From contig JAGXAB010000008.1 in NCBI GenBank assembly GCA_018971775.1, positions 57,286 to 121,285 of the forward strand: DNA of 64,000 bases, given 5' to 3'. Of this stretch, positions 1-8,183 are shown one piece after another. Within the stretch, counting starts at the first letter, position 1, and each line of letters begins with the position of its first letter. Under the pieces are notes generated by a model. It ran no database searches and was not told the DNA's origin. It saw nothing but the letters and a program-made list of their open reading frames with translations. This DNA is from Cyanobacteria bacterium REEB67. Its GTDB lineage: Bacteria > Cyanobacteriota > Vampirovibrionia > Obscuribacterales > Obscuribacteraceae. The translations under genes and the position numbers were made by a program.

Positions 1-296
1 GCCAGGACTTCTTTATTGGCGGTGACGACGTGCTTGCGTTTTTCCAGAGCCCGGCGGATGTAAGTCAGTGCCGGCTCTTCGCCGCCCATGACCTCTACTA
101 ATACTTCGATTTCAGGATCGTCGATAATCTCCGAGACATTTTCGGTGATTGGACAAGTTGGGTTGGCGGCCCTTTCCTTCTGCAAATCGCGTACGGCAAT
201 TTTTTTCAATTGCAAATGTTTATGCTGGGCGAGCAGTTGCACTACGCCGCTACCCACTGTCCCCAGACCGATCATGCCGAGCACAACACGTGCCAT
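1..296 (-). CDS. hom: Homoserine dehydrogenase, N-terminal part (cut by window edge)
   Basis: NADP-dependent homoserine dehydrogenase reduces aspartate semialdehyde to homoserine in the threonine/methionine branch of aspartate metabolism. The 98 visible residues begin at ATG 296 with a Rossmann fold: the nucleotide-binding GLGTVGSG lies at residues 10-17, a VMGGEEPA segment follows, and the conserved ANKEVLA motif is at the cut edge. The rest of the catalytic domain and any ACT domain lie left of the window. The gene is transcribed outward, divergent from the serpin gene, with a 255-base spacer. Aspartate semialdehyde also feeds the dap genes at 53-57 kb. Recognition of the family is firm; full length and integrity cannot be seen. 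Confidence 0.93.
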   Translation of the reverse strand, partial: MARVVLGMIGLGTVGSGVVQLLAQHKHLQLKKIAVRDLQKERAANPTCPITENVSEIIDDPEIEVLVEVMGGEEPALTYIRRALEKRKHVVTANKEVL

Positions 297-551
297 ATTG
301 TTTTATCCCCGATTGCGACTACCAGATTTGTCCGGCAAATTTGTTTATGATCAGGCAATTATCCCCGATTAGACCGACTTTATGGCTGATCGGTAACGGC
401 GCAGGTTAACAATAAGGTCAAGCCAAGTGGTGGCGGCCGCGCAGAGGCGATCGCTTCGATTTAAAATACCCATCTTTTACTCCTGCGTGGCCATTGCCTT
501 TTGATTGGTGGATAATAGCCGAGTCGTGACCACGAGTAATACAGGCAGGCA

Positions 552-1817
552 TTGGTGAAAAAGAACATTTTGGCCCATCCCCGATTGTTTGCCGCCGGTC
601 TTGCTTTGTTCGGCGCCGCTTCCGCTCTTTTTGTCGATGTTAGTAAGCAAAATGTTTTCGATTTTAAGGGGGTGCGAGCCATGGCTCAGGATAAAAATGT
701 GCAGGCGGCGAGCAGCGCTGACTTTGCTCTGGATCTCTTCCGTCGTGAAGCGAGCGACCTGAGCAAAAACATAGTCGTTTCACCATTTAGTGCTTACGAG
801 GCGCTGAGCATGGCGGCTAATGGTGCTGCCGGTGCCACCAAAAAGCAAATGGAGCAAGTACTCGGGGGCGGCCTCGATATCAAGCTCTTGAATGAACGCA
901 ATCACAAGGTATTGCTCGCTCTCAACAGCAACTCCGCCGTGCAGATGGAAATTGCCAACGCCATTTATGCCGACTCCAGCACTAGATTCAGGTCTTCCTT
1001 CATCTCCCTATGCCGCGATGTCTATCAGGCAGAGGCAAAGAGCGAAAATTTCAACGATCCGGCAACAGTGACCAAAATCAACACCTGGTGCGATCAGAAG
1101 ACGCACGGCAAGATCAAAAAGATTATCAGTTCACTGTCGTCGGCTGAAAAAATGGTCTTGCTCAACAGTGTTTATTTCAAAGGTACCTGGCAGAAGCCAT
1201 TTAAGGCCGAATCCACCCGGCAGCAGGATTTCAAACTATTGAAGGGCGCCACGAAAGAGGTGGCGATGATGTATGAATCAACTGATTTGCAGTATTACGA
1301 AGGTGGTGGTTTTCAAGCCGTGGCTATTCCGTATGCCGGTCATCGCCAGAATATGTATATATTTCTGCCCTCAGAAGGAGCCGATTTCGCTGCATTCCAG
1401 GCCAAATTTACCAGTAAAGACTGGAATAGTTGGATGTCATCCCTATCATCCTCCCGCTCTAAAAAAGTCGATCTGGCCATGCCGAAATATACCGTCGCTT
1501 TTTCCACTGAGCTGAATAAGACCCTCAAGGCCATGGGCATGACCGATGCCTTTGGGGCCAAAGCCGATTTTAGCGAAATGTTCGAGGGGCAGCCGGGTGC
1601 GATCAGCCGCGTGTTGCAAAAAACTTATATCGATGTCGATGAAAAAGGTACGGAGGCCGCAGCGGTGACCGCGGTGGGGATGCAGAGCCGGGCAATGATG
1701 CAGGTCGAGCCACCGATTAAATTTACGGTTGATCGTCCCTTTGTGGTCGCTCTAACCGATCAGGACAGCGGCGAAATACTCTTCCTGGGATCAATAGTGG
1801 ACCCGACTCTCAAATAA
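552..1817 (+). CDS. Exported serpin (inhibitory-type serine protease inhibitor)
   Basis: A full-length serpin of about 420 residues. Serpins trap serine or cysteine proteases by inserting the cleaved reactive loop into beta-sheet A. The N terminus (KKN then a hydrophobic stretch to about residue 28) looks like a signal peptide, so it probably acts outside the cytoplasm. The hinge EKGTEAAAVTAV (from about residue 364) has the small residues typical of inhibitory serpins. Aligned by the hinge, P1 falls on Arg about 380, predicting a trypsin-like target. The C-terminal FTVDRPFVVAL signature is present. The start is uncertain: TTG 552, GTG 555, or ATG 681, which has a GGGGGTG site upstream but would remove the signal sequence. 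I prefer the long form because of that signal. Confidence 0.9.
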   Translation: MVKKNILAHPRLFAAGLALFGAASALFVDVSKQNVFDFKGVRAMAQDKNVQAASSADFALDLFRREASDLSKNIVVSPFSAYEALSMAANGAAGATKKQMEQVLGGGLDIKLLNERNHKVLLALNSNSAVQMEIANAIYADSSTRFRSSFISLCRDVYQAEAKSENFNDPATVTKINTWCDQKTHGKIKKIISSLSSAEKMVLLNSVYFKGTWQKPFKAESTRQQDFKLLKGATKEVAMMYESTDLQYYEGGGFQAVAIPYAGHRQNMYIFLPSEGADFAAFQAKFTSKDWNSWMSSLSSSRSKKVDLAMPKYTVAFSTELNKTLKAMGMTDAFGAKADFSEMFEGQPGAISRVLQKTYIDVDEKGTEAAAVTAVGMQSRAMMQVEPPIKFTVDRPFVVALTDQDSGEILFLGSIVDPTLK

Positions 1818-1850
1818 GGCGAGAGCCGGGTCGCGCCCAGGTTAGTTAGC

Positions 1851-1875
1851 TTACTTACTTACTTACTTACTTACT
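1851..1875. repeat. (TTAC)6 tetranucleotide repeat over a stop codon
   Basis: Six TTAC units plus one base, preceded by two related TTAG units. The repeat covers the stop codon and last codon of the minus-strand small gene ending at 1867. Copy-number change here would move or alter its C terminus only slightly. Confidence 0.9.
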
Positions 1876-2163
1876 CGATTTTTTGCGGGTATAGCCTTTG
1901 ACTACAGTGCCGTCTTTTTTCGTATAGCCTTTCACTTCGATTGTATCTTTACCTTTGCTGTCTTTGGTTTCCTTGGTAATTTCTTTGGTCTCGGCCTTGG
2001 TATCGGATTTGGTGTCTTTGCCCTTGACGTGCTTGGTATAGCCTTTGACTACAGTGCCGTCTTTTTTTGTATAGCCTTTGACTTGCTCTTCCTTAGCGAG
2101 GGCGCCGCTGGCGCTGACTGCGACAAAAAGCATACTGAGCATGAGAGATAGGAAGCGATTCAT
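1867..2163 (-). CDS. Small exported basic protein with internal KGYTKKDGT repeats
   Basis: A 98-residue protein with a clear Sec signal peptide (hydrophobic residues 4-20, likely cleavage after ALA at 21-23). The mature part is very rich in Lys and Thr. A repeat, VKGYTKKDGTVVKGYT, occurs once just after the signal and once near the C terminus, separated by a charged KxDTKxETKE linker. The motif resembles the short 'GYxRKDGTxV' modules found in many small bacterial and phage proteins, whose function is not established. The stop codon lies inside a TTAC tandem repeat. No enzyme motif is visible; a cell-wall or matrix role would be a guess. Confidence 0.75.
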   Translation of the reverse strand: MNRFLSLMLSMLFVAVSASGALAKEEQVKGYTKKDGTVVKGYTKHVKGKDTKSDTKAETKEITKETKDSKGKDTIEVKGYTKKDGTVVKGYTRKKSSK

Positions 2164-2307
2164 ATAACACCTGTAAATTTTGACGGATATTTTTGTCGGT
2201 GCCTGTAAAAGGTTGACGGCAAAATGATAACACGCGACAATCCGGTAAACTGTGCGATTGAGCGCTGGTGATGTCTGCCGAATGTCGGGGCGATTTGTGG
2301 AGTTCCA

Positions 2308-2805
2308 ATGGTTGAAGAGCCGAAAATTGAGCCTGCTTCGCCGGGGGCAAGGTTGGCCGCTAGAAATACGTATCGCATTTTGATTATGGATTCGAAGGAA
2401 AATACGGATCTATTAAAGCTGGCTTGCAAAGAAGCGGGGCACTCCGTTGTCGCAGCGCAAACCATTGAAGAGGCATTCGCTTTCTTGGATGGTGAAGATC
2501 ACGCCGACGTGATTATCTGCGCTGCTTACTTAGAAGACGAATCGCTTTTCGAGTTTTTGCGCAGAGTAAGGATTGATCCGATTCACAAACATTCGATGTT
2601 TATGACTCTCGCTTTGGCTGCAGGACCAGCCGGTTCTAAAGTAAATTTATCGACGGAAAGAGCCGGCCGGCTGCTCGGCGCCGATGTATTCGTCAGCATG
2701 CCTACTTTCGATGCTTGTGTTTTAATCGCTGAAATCAAGAAGCTACTGCCGGGTGTGCCGGTTTTGGAGCAAGAGCGGCGCGATGAGGAGAAACGTGAGT
2801 GCTAG
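2308..2805 (+). CDS. Degenerate response-regulator receiver protein
   Basis: A stand-alone 165-residue protein with the alternating beta/alpha pattern of a CheY-like receiver from about residue 22 (YRILIMDSKEN) to 150. The acidic pocket is poor: one Asp (D28) remains near the first strand. The position of the phospho-accepting Asp, five residues after D67 in DVIICAAYL, is Ala. It is therefore likely a pseudo-receiver that does not undergo normal Asp phosphorylation. There is no DNA-binding output domain. ATG 2308 has GTGGAG upstream. The stop codon overlaps by four bases the stop of the convergent efflux gene. Compare the intact receiver at 27536-27970. Confidence 0.7.
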   Translation: MVEEPKIEPASPGARLAARNTYRILIMDSKENTDLLKLACKEAGHSVVAAQTIEEAFAFLDGEDHADVIICAAYLEDESLFEFLRRVRIDPIHKHSMFMTLALAAGPAGSKVNLSTERAGRLLGADVFVSMPTFDACVLIAEIKKLLPGVPVLEQERRDEEKREC

Positions 2806-4406
2806 TGCATTTCCACTGGAGCGCCTTTTTTCTTGCCCGAGGTGAGCAAGAGACAAAAGGGTAAGCTGCAGGCGGTGAAAATGGCGAGCATCCAGGCCAG
2901 GTCGGCATAGGAAAGAACTGCCGCTTGTTGGGTGACCTGTCCGTCGATGACGGCCATCGCATGATTGCGCGCTTCGGCAAGCGTGCCGCCCTGAGAGGCG
3001 AAGGCCCCGGTAAGGGCGTTGATGCGGCTCATCGCTTCCTGCGAGTAGACGGTAATATTGTCGACGAGCATGGTGCGGTGGAAATCGATGCGTCTGGTCA
3101 AAACAAAGGCTAGTGTGGCAATCCCTATGCTGCCTCCCAGTGTGCGCACGAGGCTGAGCAAGGAGGCCGCTGTCTGGATATCTTCGGTCGGGCAGTCACC
3201 TACTGCTGCCAGAGTCAGCGGCAGGAAGACGAGCACGACGCCAAAGCCGCGCATCAAGCTGGAAATAAGAAAATTATCCCAGCCCCAGTCGAGGGTGAGC
3301 GGTGCTAGAAAAATGCAGGAAGTAGCGAGGAAAACGATGCCGGTGCAAACCATGATGCGGGCGTCTACTTTGCCGGTCAGGGCGCCGACGATCGGAAACA
3401 TGCAACCGGTAATGAGAGCACTCGGCACTTGCAATAAGCCGGCCTGAAATGCCGTGTATCCAAGCATCACCTGGGCAAAGTTGGGCAGGACGTAATTGAC
3501 GCCGAAGAGCACAAAGCCTACGACGAGCTGGAAGAGCAAGCCTACCGCCACTGATCTGTATTTGAGGATGCGCAGATTGACGGCGGGAAATTTAGTCCGA
3601 AACTCTTGCGTGAGAAAAGCGATTAGACCAAGGGCCGCCGCCACTGAACACCAGATGATTGTCTTGGACGAAAACCAGTCGTCGTCCTGGCCTTTCTCCA
3701 GTACATATTGAAAAGAACCGAGCATAACGCTGAGAGTAGTGATCCCCCACCAATCGACGGGTTTTGATTTTTGATTGCCGCCTTTCATTTCTTCCGGATG
3801 CGGATCGCGGGGCAGATTGAGCTGGCAGACCATCCAGGAAATGATGCCGATCGGCAGGTTGATAAAGAAAATCCAGCGCCAGTTGTAGTTGTCGGTGAGC
3901 CAGCCGCCGAGGGTCGGACCGAGCACCGGCCCGACGATGACGCAGATGCCGAAAATACCCTGTACCATGCCCTGCTTGGCCGGCGGAAAGCCTTCGAAGA
4001 GAAAGGCCTGAGCTTTGGCCAGTAGGCCGCCGCCGAAAAGTCCCTGGACGACACGGGCAAGCACGAGTGAGATCAGGCTGTTGCTGAAGCCGCAGGCCAT
4101 CGAAGCAATGGTAAATCCGATTACAGAAAAAATGAAATAGTTTTTCTTGCCAAACATATCGCCAAGCATCACGGCTAGTGGCATGGTGATGACGTTGGCG
4201 ATCGAATACGCCGTCACCACCCAGGCCGCTTCACTTGTCGTGGCGCCAAGATTGCCCTGGATGTGCGGCAGGGCGACGTTGGTGATACTGGAGTCGATTA
4301 CTTCCATCAGAGCTGCCGAAGCTACTCCAAGGAGCATCAGCCAGCGTACGATCTCGCCTCGCTGAGCGACATCGCGTTCGAGTTCTTCTTGAAAAAAGGT
4401 TGCCAT
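2802..4406 (-). CDS. DHA2-family (EmrB/QacA-type) MFS drug efflux transporter
   Basis: A 534-residue major facilitator with about 14 hydrophobic segments, the size and layout of the DHA2 proton-drug antiporter family. Visible family features include the TM1 segment with DSSITNVALPHIQGNLG, the AWVVTAYSIANVITMPLAVMLGD segment of TM2/loop 2-3, and the TM5 motif GPVLGPTLGGWLTDN. It should export toxic organic compounds across the inner membrane. It starts three bases after the TetR gene, so the two form an operon presumably controlled by that repressor. No separate membrane-fusion (EmrA-like) gene is adjacent. The substrate cannot be told from sequence. Confidence 0.92.
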   Translation of the reverse strand: MATFFQEELERDVAQRGEIVRWLMLLGVASAALMEVIDSSITNVALPHIQGNLGATTSEAAWVVTAYSIANVITMPLAVMLGDMFGKKNYFIFSVIGFTIASMACGFSNSLISLVLARVVQGLFGGGLLAKAQAFLFEGFPPAKQGMVQGIFGICVIVGPVLGPTLGGWLTDNYNWRWIFFINLPIGIISWMVCQLNLPRDPHPEEMKGGNQKSKPVDWWGITTLSVMLGSFQYVLEKGQDDDWFSSKTIIWCSVAAALGLIAFLTQEFRTKFPAVNLRILKYRSVAVGLLFQLVVGFVLFGVNYVLPNFAQVMLGYTAFQAGLLQVPSALITGCMFPIVGALTGKVDARIMVCTGIVFLATSCIFLAPLTLDWGWDNFLISSLMRGFGVVLVFLPLTLAAVGDCPTEDIQTAASLLSLVRTLGGSIGIATLAFVLTRRIDFHRTMLVDNITVYSQEAMSRINALTGAFASQGGTLAEARNHAMAVIDGQVTQQAAVLSYADLAWMLAIFTACSLPFCLLLTSGKKKGAPVEMH

Positions 4407-4409
4407 AAA

Positions 4410-5024
4410 TTATTTTTTGAGGCCGTCGACGATCAAATCGACAATGCAGGTGGCGCGATTGATCAAAGTCTGCCTGTCGATCCTTGTTTCCGATGCCGAG
4501 TAATTGTCCAGGTAGGGTGGGAACAGTCCCGAGGTAGCAACCATTAGCGCCATGGCTGTTTCGTCGGTGGCCTTCTCTGGTGTGATCTGGCCAAGGGCGG
4601 CTGCTTTTTCGAGCAGCATTAGTAGGTGAGCGCGCTTATTTGTGAAATATCCCGAAAAACGATTTTTCATGTGGATGGAAGTGTGCAACAGGGCCCCCGG
4701 CGTGTGAATGTCTCGGGTAACCATGTCGAAGACGCGGATGCTGCTCTCGATCAAAATGTCTTTTATGGCGACGAGTGGCGCATCGCCGCTGTTTTCGACC
4801 TTGTCGTGAATGAGTGTCTGAATCTGATCGGCGTGCCTTTTGATTATCAGCGCCAGAATGTCCTCTTTGGTGCGAAATTCGAGATAGATAGAGCCTTTTC
4901 CGATGCGCAAATGCTTGGCGATATCGTCTATGCTGGTGCGTTCGTAGCCGTAACGGGCAAAGAGCTCGTCGGCGGCGTCGACAATCAGTTCCGCCCTGTT
5001 ATGCAGGCTCTTTGGTCTGGCCAT
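4410..5024 (-). CDS. TetR-family transcriptional repressor of the adjacent efflux gene
   Basis: A 204-residue TetR regulator. The N-terminal helix-turn-helix is clear (residues about 10-55: AADELFARYGYERTSIDDIAKHLRIGKGSIYLEF, split by normal helix boundaries), followed by a variable ligand-binding domain. ATG 5024 is preferred over an in-frame TTG one codon earlier because GGAGA lies six bases upstream of it. It is the first gene of a two-gene operon with the DHA2 transporter, the usual arrangement of a self-regulating drug-responsive repressor. A candidate promoter with an overlapping inverted repeat lies 20-50 bases upstream, consistent with autoregulation. Confidence 0.92.
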   Translation of the reverse strand: MARPKSLHNRAELIVDAADELFARYGYERTSIDDIAKHLRIGKGSIYLEFRTKEDILALIIKRHADQIQTLIHDKVENSGDAPLVAIKDILIESSIRVFDMVTRDIHTPGALLHTSIHMKNRFSGYFTNKRAHLLMLLEKAAALGQITPEKATDETAMALMVATSGLFPPYLDNYSASETRIDRQTLINRATCIVDLIVDGLKK

Positions 5025-5044
5025 CAAATTTCTCCGGATAAATC

Positions 5045-5074
5045 ATTATTGACTGGTTGATAAAATTAGTCAAC
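5045..5074 (-). promoter_or_regulatory. Sigma70-type promoter with overlapping inverted repeat (likely TetR operator)
   Basis: On the minus strand TTGACT (5073-5068) is followed after exactly 17 bases by AATAAT (5050-5045), a good -35/-10 pair about 20 bases before the TetR start. The inverted repeats GTTGA-N9-TCAAC (5056-5074) and TTGACT/AGTCAA (5049-5073) overlap both boxes, as expected for a repressor operator. Confidence 0.65.
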
Positions 5075-5132
5075 AATAGGTAAAATTTTTTTGCTTGCTG
5101 CTGCTACCGAAGCGTTCTGCGGGTGGACATTC

Positions 5133-5440
5133 TTATTCGATATTTTCTGAAAAAGGCCAATCTGTGGGCTCTAAGTCTTTGGAAAGTATCGAACGAAGGC
5201 AAAAATCGACCGTTGAAAGAGTCTTTTTTATCGAACAAGGCAAATTTTGGTCGTCGATAACGCCCTTTCTATCGAATAAGGGCTAATTTCAAGGTTGTTC
5301 GATATTTTGTCGCTTTTGCCATGATGTTAAAGCGTTGTTCGATATTTTGGCTCTTTTTTTGTGCTTTTAGCGCCTTGTTCGATAACTTTCGATTGCTGGA
5401 AGGCCCTGCAGTGGCACTCTTGCCAATATATCGAACAAAA
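5133..5440. repeat. Symmetric eight-site TATCGAACAA array (copy A)
   Basis: Non-coding. TCGA cores of the motif lie at 5137 (pointing left), 5189, 5231 and 5272 (pointing right), then 5299, 5339 and 5379 (pointing left) and 5431 (pointing right). Core spacings are 52, 42, 41, 27 (centre), 40, 40 and 52, so the array is a two-fold symmetric superstructure phased at about four or five helical turns. The consensus of inner sites is roughly AAARTATCGAACAAGGC. The same geometry recurs at 27034-27381. The array lies upstream of the TetR operon and downstream of the debranching-enzyme gene. Function unknown. Confidence 0.85.
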
Positions 5441-5472
5441 TCGCGGGCTGGAAACGGTGCCCGGGGCTCAAC

Positions 5473-5510
5473 GGGGGGGGGGCGGGCCAGTGTGTGTGTG
5501 TGTGTGTGTG
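5473..5510. repeat. G10 run and (GT)10 dinucleotide tract beside array A
   Basis: Ten consecutive G (5473-5482), then GGCCA followed by an alternating GT tract at 5490-5510. A GGCCA(A)-GT tract also flanks the second array at 27412-27424. Alternating purine-pyrimidine DNA of this kind can take unusual helical forms; no function can be assigned. Confidence 0.85.
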
Positions 5511-5550
5511 GCGGGCAAAATTTTGTCTTATGTTGGATAGTAGAAGGTCT

Positions 5551-5592
5551 CAAAGAAAATCGGCAGAGAGACCTGAGTCCCTGTGCCGATTT
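5551..5592 (-). terminator. Rho-independent terminator of the debranching-enzyme gene
   Basis: On the minus strand a nine-base-pair stem AAATCGGCA/TGCCGATTT (5592-5557) with an 18-base loop is followed by TTTTCTTT, about 30 bases after the stop of the gene ending at 5624. Confidence 0.7.
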
Positions 5593-5623
5593 GAAAGTCC
5601 GAGTCTTTTTTGCTGCCCGATTC

Positions 5624-7726
5624 TCAGGCGCAAAGCTGGGGATGTGCGGTCAAAACACGCAGCAGCTCGGCCACCGACCACGCCTGTGCGACGCAGCCCT
5701 GCGGCTTGTGCGGAGCGTCGCCGTCAAAAATTTCACTGACCGATCCCAGGCAAGCTTCCGCCTCAATATGGGCGAGGATTGGCTTGAGATGTTCGCGGAT
5801 GAAGCTGTAGTTTTCGTCGGTTGGTCCGTAGGCGTAGAGGCGAGCGTTTACCCAGGGACCGAGAAGCCAGGGCCAGACTGTGCCCTGATGATAGGTGACG
5901 TCGCGCGAATACTGATTGGCCGACTCCAGGCCGAGGCCATAGACTCCCTTGTAGTCCGGATGATCCGGGCTGAGGGTACGCAAACCCATCGGTGTCAGGA
6001 GCTTCGCTTCGACCGCCGTGACGATCGCTGCGGCTTGCGCCTGCGTCACGATCGGGAAAGTCAAAGCCGCCGCCAGCAGCTGGTTGGGGCGCAAGCTGTC
6101 GTCGATGCTGCCGTCTTCGCGGATGACATCGGCGAGGTAGCCGCGCTTTTCGTCCCAGAATTTGGCGAAACCGCTCGCCGTCGTCTGGGCGTTGGCACCA
6201 GTGACGGTGCTGCTCGTGGCGGCGGCCGGCGCTACTGCAGCAACCTTCGGATCGGCTGTGGCTGTCCGCAGATAGTCGAGGGTGCGCAGGAAGTTGTACC
6301 AGAGAGCGCTGATTTCGACTGCCTTGCCGGAGCGCGGAGTGACGACATAATCGCCGCACTTCGCGTCCATCCAGGTGAGCTGGACGCTCTTGTCGCCGCC
6401 TGTGATCAGGCCATCGTCATCGAGTTTGAGACCGTGCCTGGTGCCCTTTACGTGCCAGTCCACAACTTCTTGCAGAAGCGGCAGCTGGGCCATGACAAAG
6501 TCTTTGTCGCCGGTTTTTTCGAAGTAGGAGTAGAGTGCTTGAGCCCACCAGAGCGTCGCATCGCTCGTGTTGTATTCGGGGGCCTGGCCGCCGTCCGGGA
6601 AGAAATTGGGCAGCATGCCGTCGCTCAGATACTTGCCGAAAGTGGCAAGAATGCTGCGCGCTATTTCCGGTCGAGCTGTACTGAGGCAGAGCCCGGGCAA
6701 GCTGATCATCGAGTCGCGACCCCAGTCCGAAAACCAGTGATAGCCTGCGATGATCGTCGAGCCGTCGGTGGACTGACGGTGGGCGAGAAATTGATCGGAG
6801 GCGAGCGCCAATCGTTGCACGGCCGCGGCTGAGGTAAGAGCGCCGGCGTCCGTAAGCAGTTTGAGGCGGGTGTTGGTCACTTTCGAGATCAATTCGCTCA
6901 AAGGGCGTACTTCGACGAGCGGCTCGAGACCGGCGACGAAAGTGACCGACTGAGCAGCGCTGAGCCGAACGCTGATGCGACCGGCGTGGAAGCAATCTTC
7001 GCTTTCGGCCAGGCCGCGTTCGTGTTCGCGAGGCCAGTAATAGTTTCTATACCAGTCGGCCGCAGCGGTTTGATCTGCCGGGGCGTACTTGCCGTGATCG
7101 ACCTGCAGGCTGAAAGGCTGAGCGATGTCGTAGGGACGGATCGTCACCTCTTTTTCGCCCTTGAGCTCCTGACCGAAGCGCCAGTCGTCAGCGCCTCTGG
7201 TCTGGCTGTGGAAGTCGCGGTAGTTGAGCAGAACGTCGAGGTCGAGGTCAGCTGCGCTTTTGTCGTCGTCCGGCAGCCAGGTGTAGGCTACGTAAACGCG
7301 CTGTTCGCCTGGCAGCATGAAGACTTGCTTGATCAGGCGTCCGGCGGCGAGGCGGAAGCACCAGGTCGGGCAGGGCAAATCGCTGAAGGACTCGAGCGAT
7401 TTATAGCCTTCGGGGGCGACCAGACCGGACTGCCAGAAGTTAGTGGCCAGTTGGACAGGGCTTGCACCGACAGCTGTAAGGGTTTCATCGAGGTGAGAAA
7501 GCAAAACGGTGCGGCGCACCGGAGGCGTTAGCGAAGCGACCAGGAGACCGTGGTAGCGCCTGCTGTTGGCCGTATTTAATGCGCCGGAGGCGTAACTGCC
7601 CAGTCCATTCGTGACAAGCCATTCACGAGTGTCTGTAGCGGCCATGCCTTGTAGATTATGAGCGATGACGGGGAGCTTGTCGCAAGCGCTCTGCCGTCTC
7701 AGCCAGTTGGTCAAATCAAAGTTCAT
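5624..7726 (-). CDS. Glycogen debranching enzyme (amylo-alpha-1,6-glucosidase family)
   Basis: A 700-residue protein with the bacterial/archaeal glycogen-debranching layout. The N-terminal GDE_N domain has NGLGSYASG followed by RRYHGLLVA (residues about 40-65). The C-terminal (alpha/alpha)6-barrel GDE_C/GH133-type domain has DWGRDSMISLPGL in its first half and GTVWPWLLGPW near the end. It should remove alpha-1,6 branches of stored glycogen in the cytoplasm. GGAG lies eight bases before ATG 7726. The gene stands alone; no other glycogen gene is in the window. A short Ala/Thr-rich insertion (about residues 490-520) is not conserved-looking. Confidence 0.9.
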   Translation of the reverse strand: MNFDLTNWLRRQSACDKLPVIAHNLQGMAATDTREWLVTNGLGSYASGALNTANSRRYHGLLVASLTPPVRRTVLLSHLDETLTAVGASPVQLATNFWQSGLVAPEGYKSLESFSDLPCPTWCFRLAAGRLIKQVFMLPGEQRVYVAYTWLPDDDKSAADLDLDVLLNYRDFHSQTRGADDWRFGQELKGEKEVTIRPYDIAQPFSLQVDHGKYAPADQTAAADWYRNYYWPREHERGLAESEDCFHAGRISVRLSAAQSVTFVAGLEPLVEVRPLSELISKVTNTRLKLLTDAGALTSAAAVQRLALASDQFLAHRQSTDGSTIIAGYHWFSDWGRDSMISLPGLCLSTARPEIARSILATFGKYLSDGMLPNFFPDGGQAPEYNTSDATLWWAQALYSYFEKTGDKDFVMAQLPLLQEVVDWHVKGTRHGLKLDDDGLITGGDKSVQLTWMDAKCGDYVVTPRSGKAVEISALWYNFLRTLDYLRTATADPKVAAVAPAAATSSTVTGANAQTTASGFAKFWDEKRGYLADVIREDGSIDDSLRPNQLLAAALTFPIVTQAQAAAIVTAVEAKLLTPMGLRTLSPDHPDYKGVYGLGLESANQYSRDVTYHQGTVWPWLLGPWVNARLYAYGPTDENYSFIREHLKPILAHIEAEACLGSVSEIFDGDAPHKPQGCVAQAWSVAELLRVLTAHPQLCA

Positions 7727-8183
7727 GACATTTCTCCATCTCTCGTTTTACCAGGCTGGGGGCGCTTTGACTGCCTGTGACTATCCGCGCCTGCTTGATT
7801 TCGCTCACTGCCGTCTGACTCTCCGTGGTTCGGTGGTCATTGGCTCTTGGATTGGGCGGTAGTTTGGATAGCTGGTAAGAGAGAAATTTCCAGGGAAGAG
7901 AGGGAATAGGTAGAACACCTATGTTAGCTCCTTGCCTACGCGAAAATAGTACAGACCTAAGGCTTATCTGAATAAGTTCTCAGCGACGCGGAGCAATGAT
8001 TGTTAGCGCAGCGAGCTGAGGTGTCATCAAAATCAGGCAGAGGTAGGCTTGAGGATCGGTTGTCATGAGGTTTGCCTCAGTACCGGCAAAGACTTCTAAG
8101 CACATCAGCCGCCGCCCTTGTGCGTTTTGCTGCTTCCGCACGGTCCGAGCGGTTTATAATCTAGGCACCAGAGGAGAAAACAC
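7727..8183. other. Divergent intergenic region with one clear promoter
   Basis: It separates the divergent debranching and thioredoxin-fold genes. A perfect -10 box TATAAT is at 8155-8160, about 24 bases before ATG 8184; the -35 region is weak (TGCTTC 18 bases upstream). Nothing else is recognised. Confidence 0.5.

Noticed and set aside
5133..5440. CRISPR array or iteron origin
   Set aside because: Repeats are only about 17 bp, appear in both orientations with inverted symmetry, and no cas or replication-initiator gene is near; CRISPR repeats are direct and longer.
5133..5440. LexA (SOS) operator cluster
   Set aside because: The Gram-positive SOS box needs paired CGAAC/GTTCG half-sites with four bases between; here only one half-site type occurs per motif and the spacing is 40-52 bp.
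5321..6832. Long plus-strand open frame opposite the debranching enzyme
   Set aside because: Most of it is antisense to a clear GDE family gene, and the rest runs through array A and the GT tract; composition is Arg/Gly-rich shadow-like and no start site is convincing.
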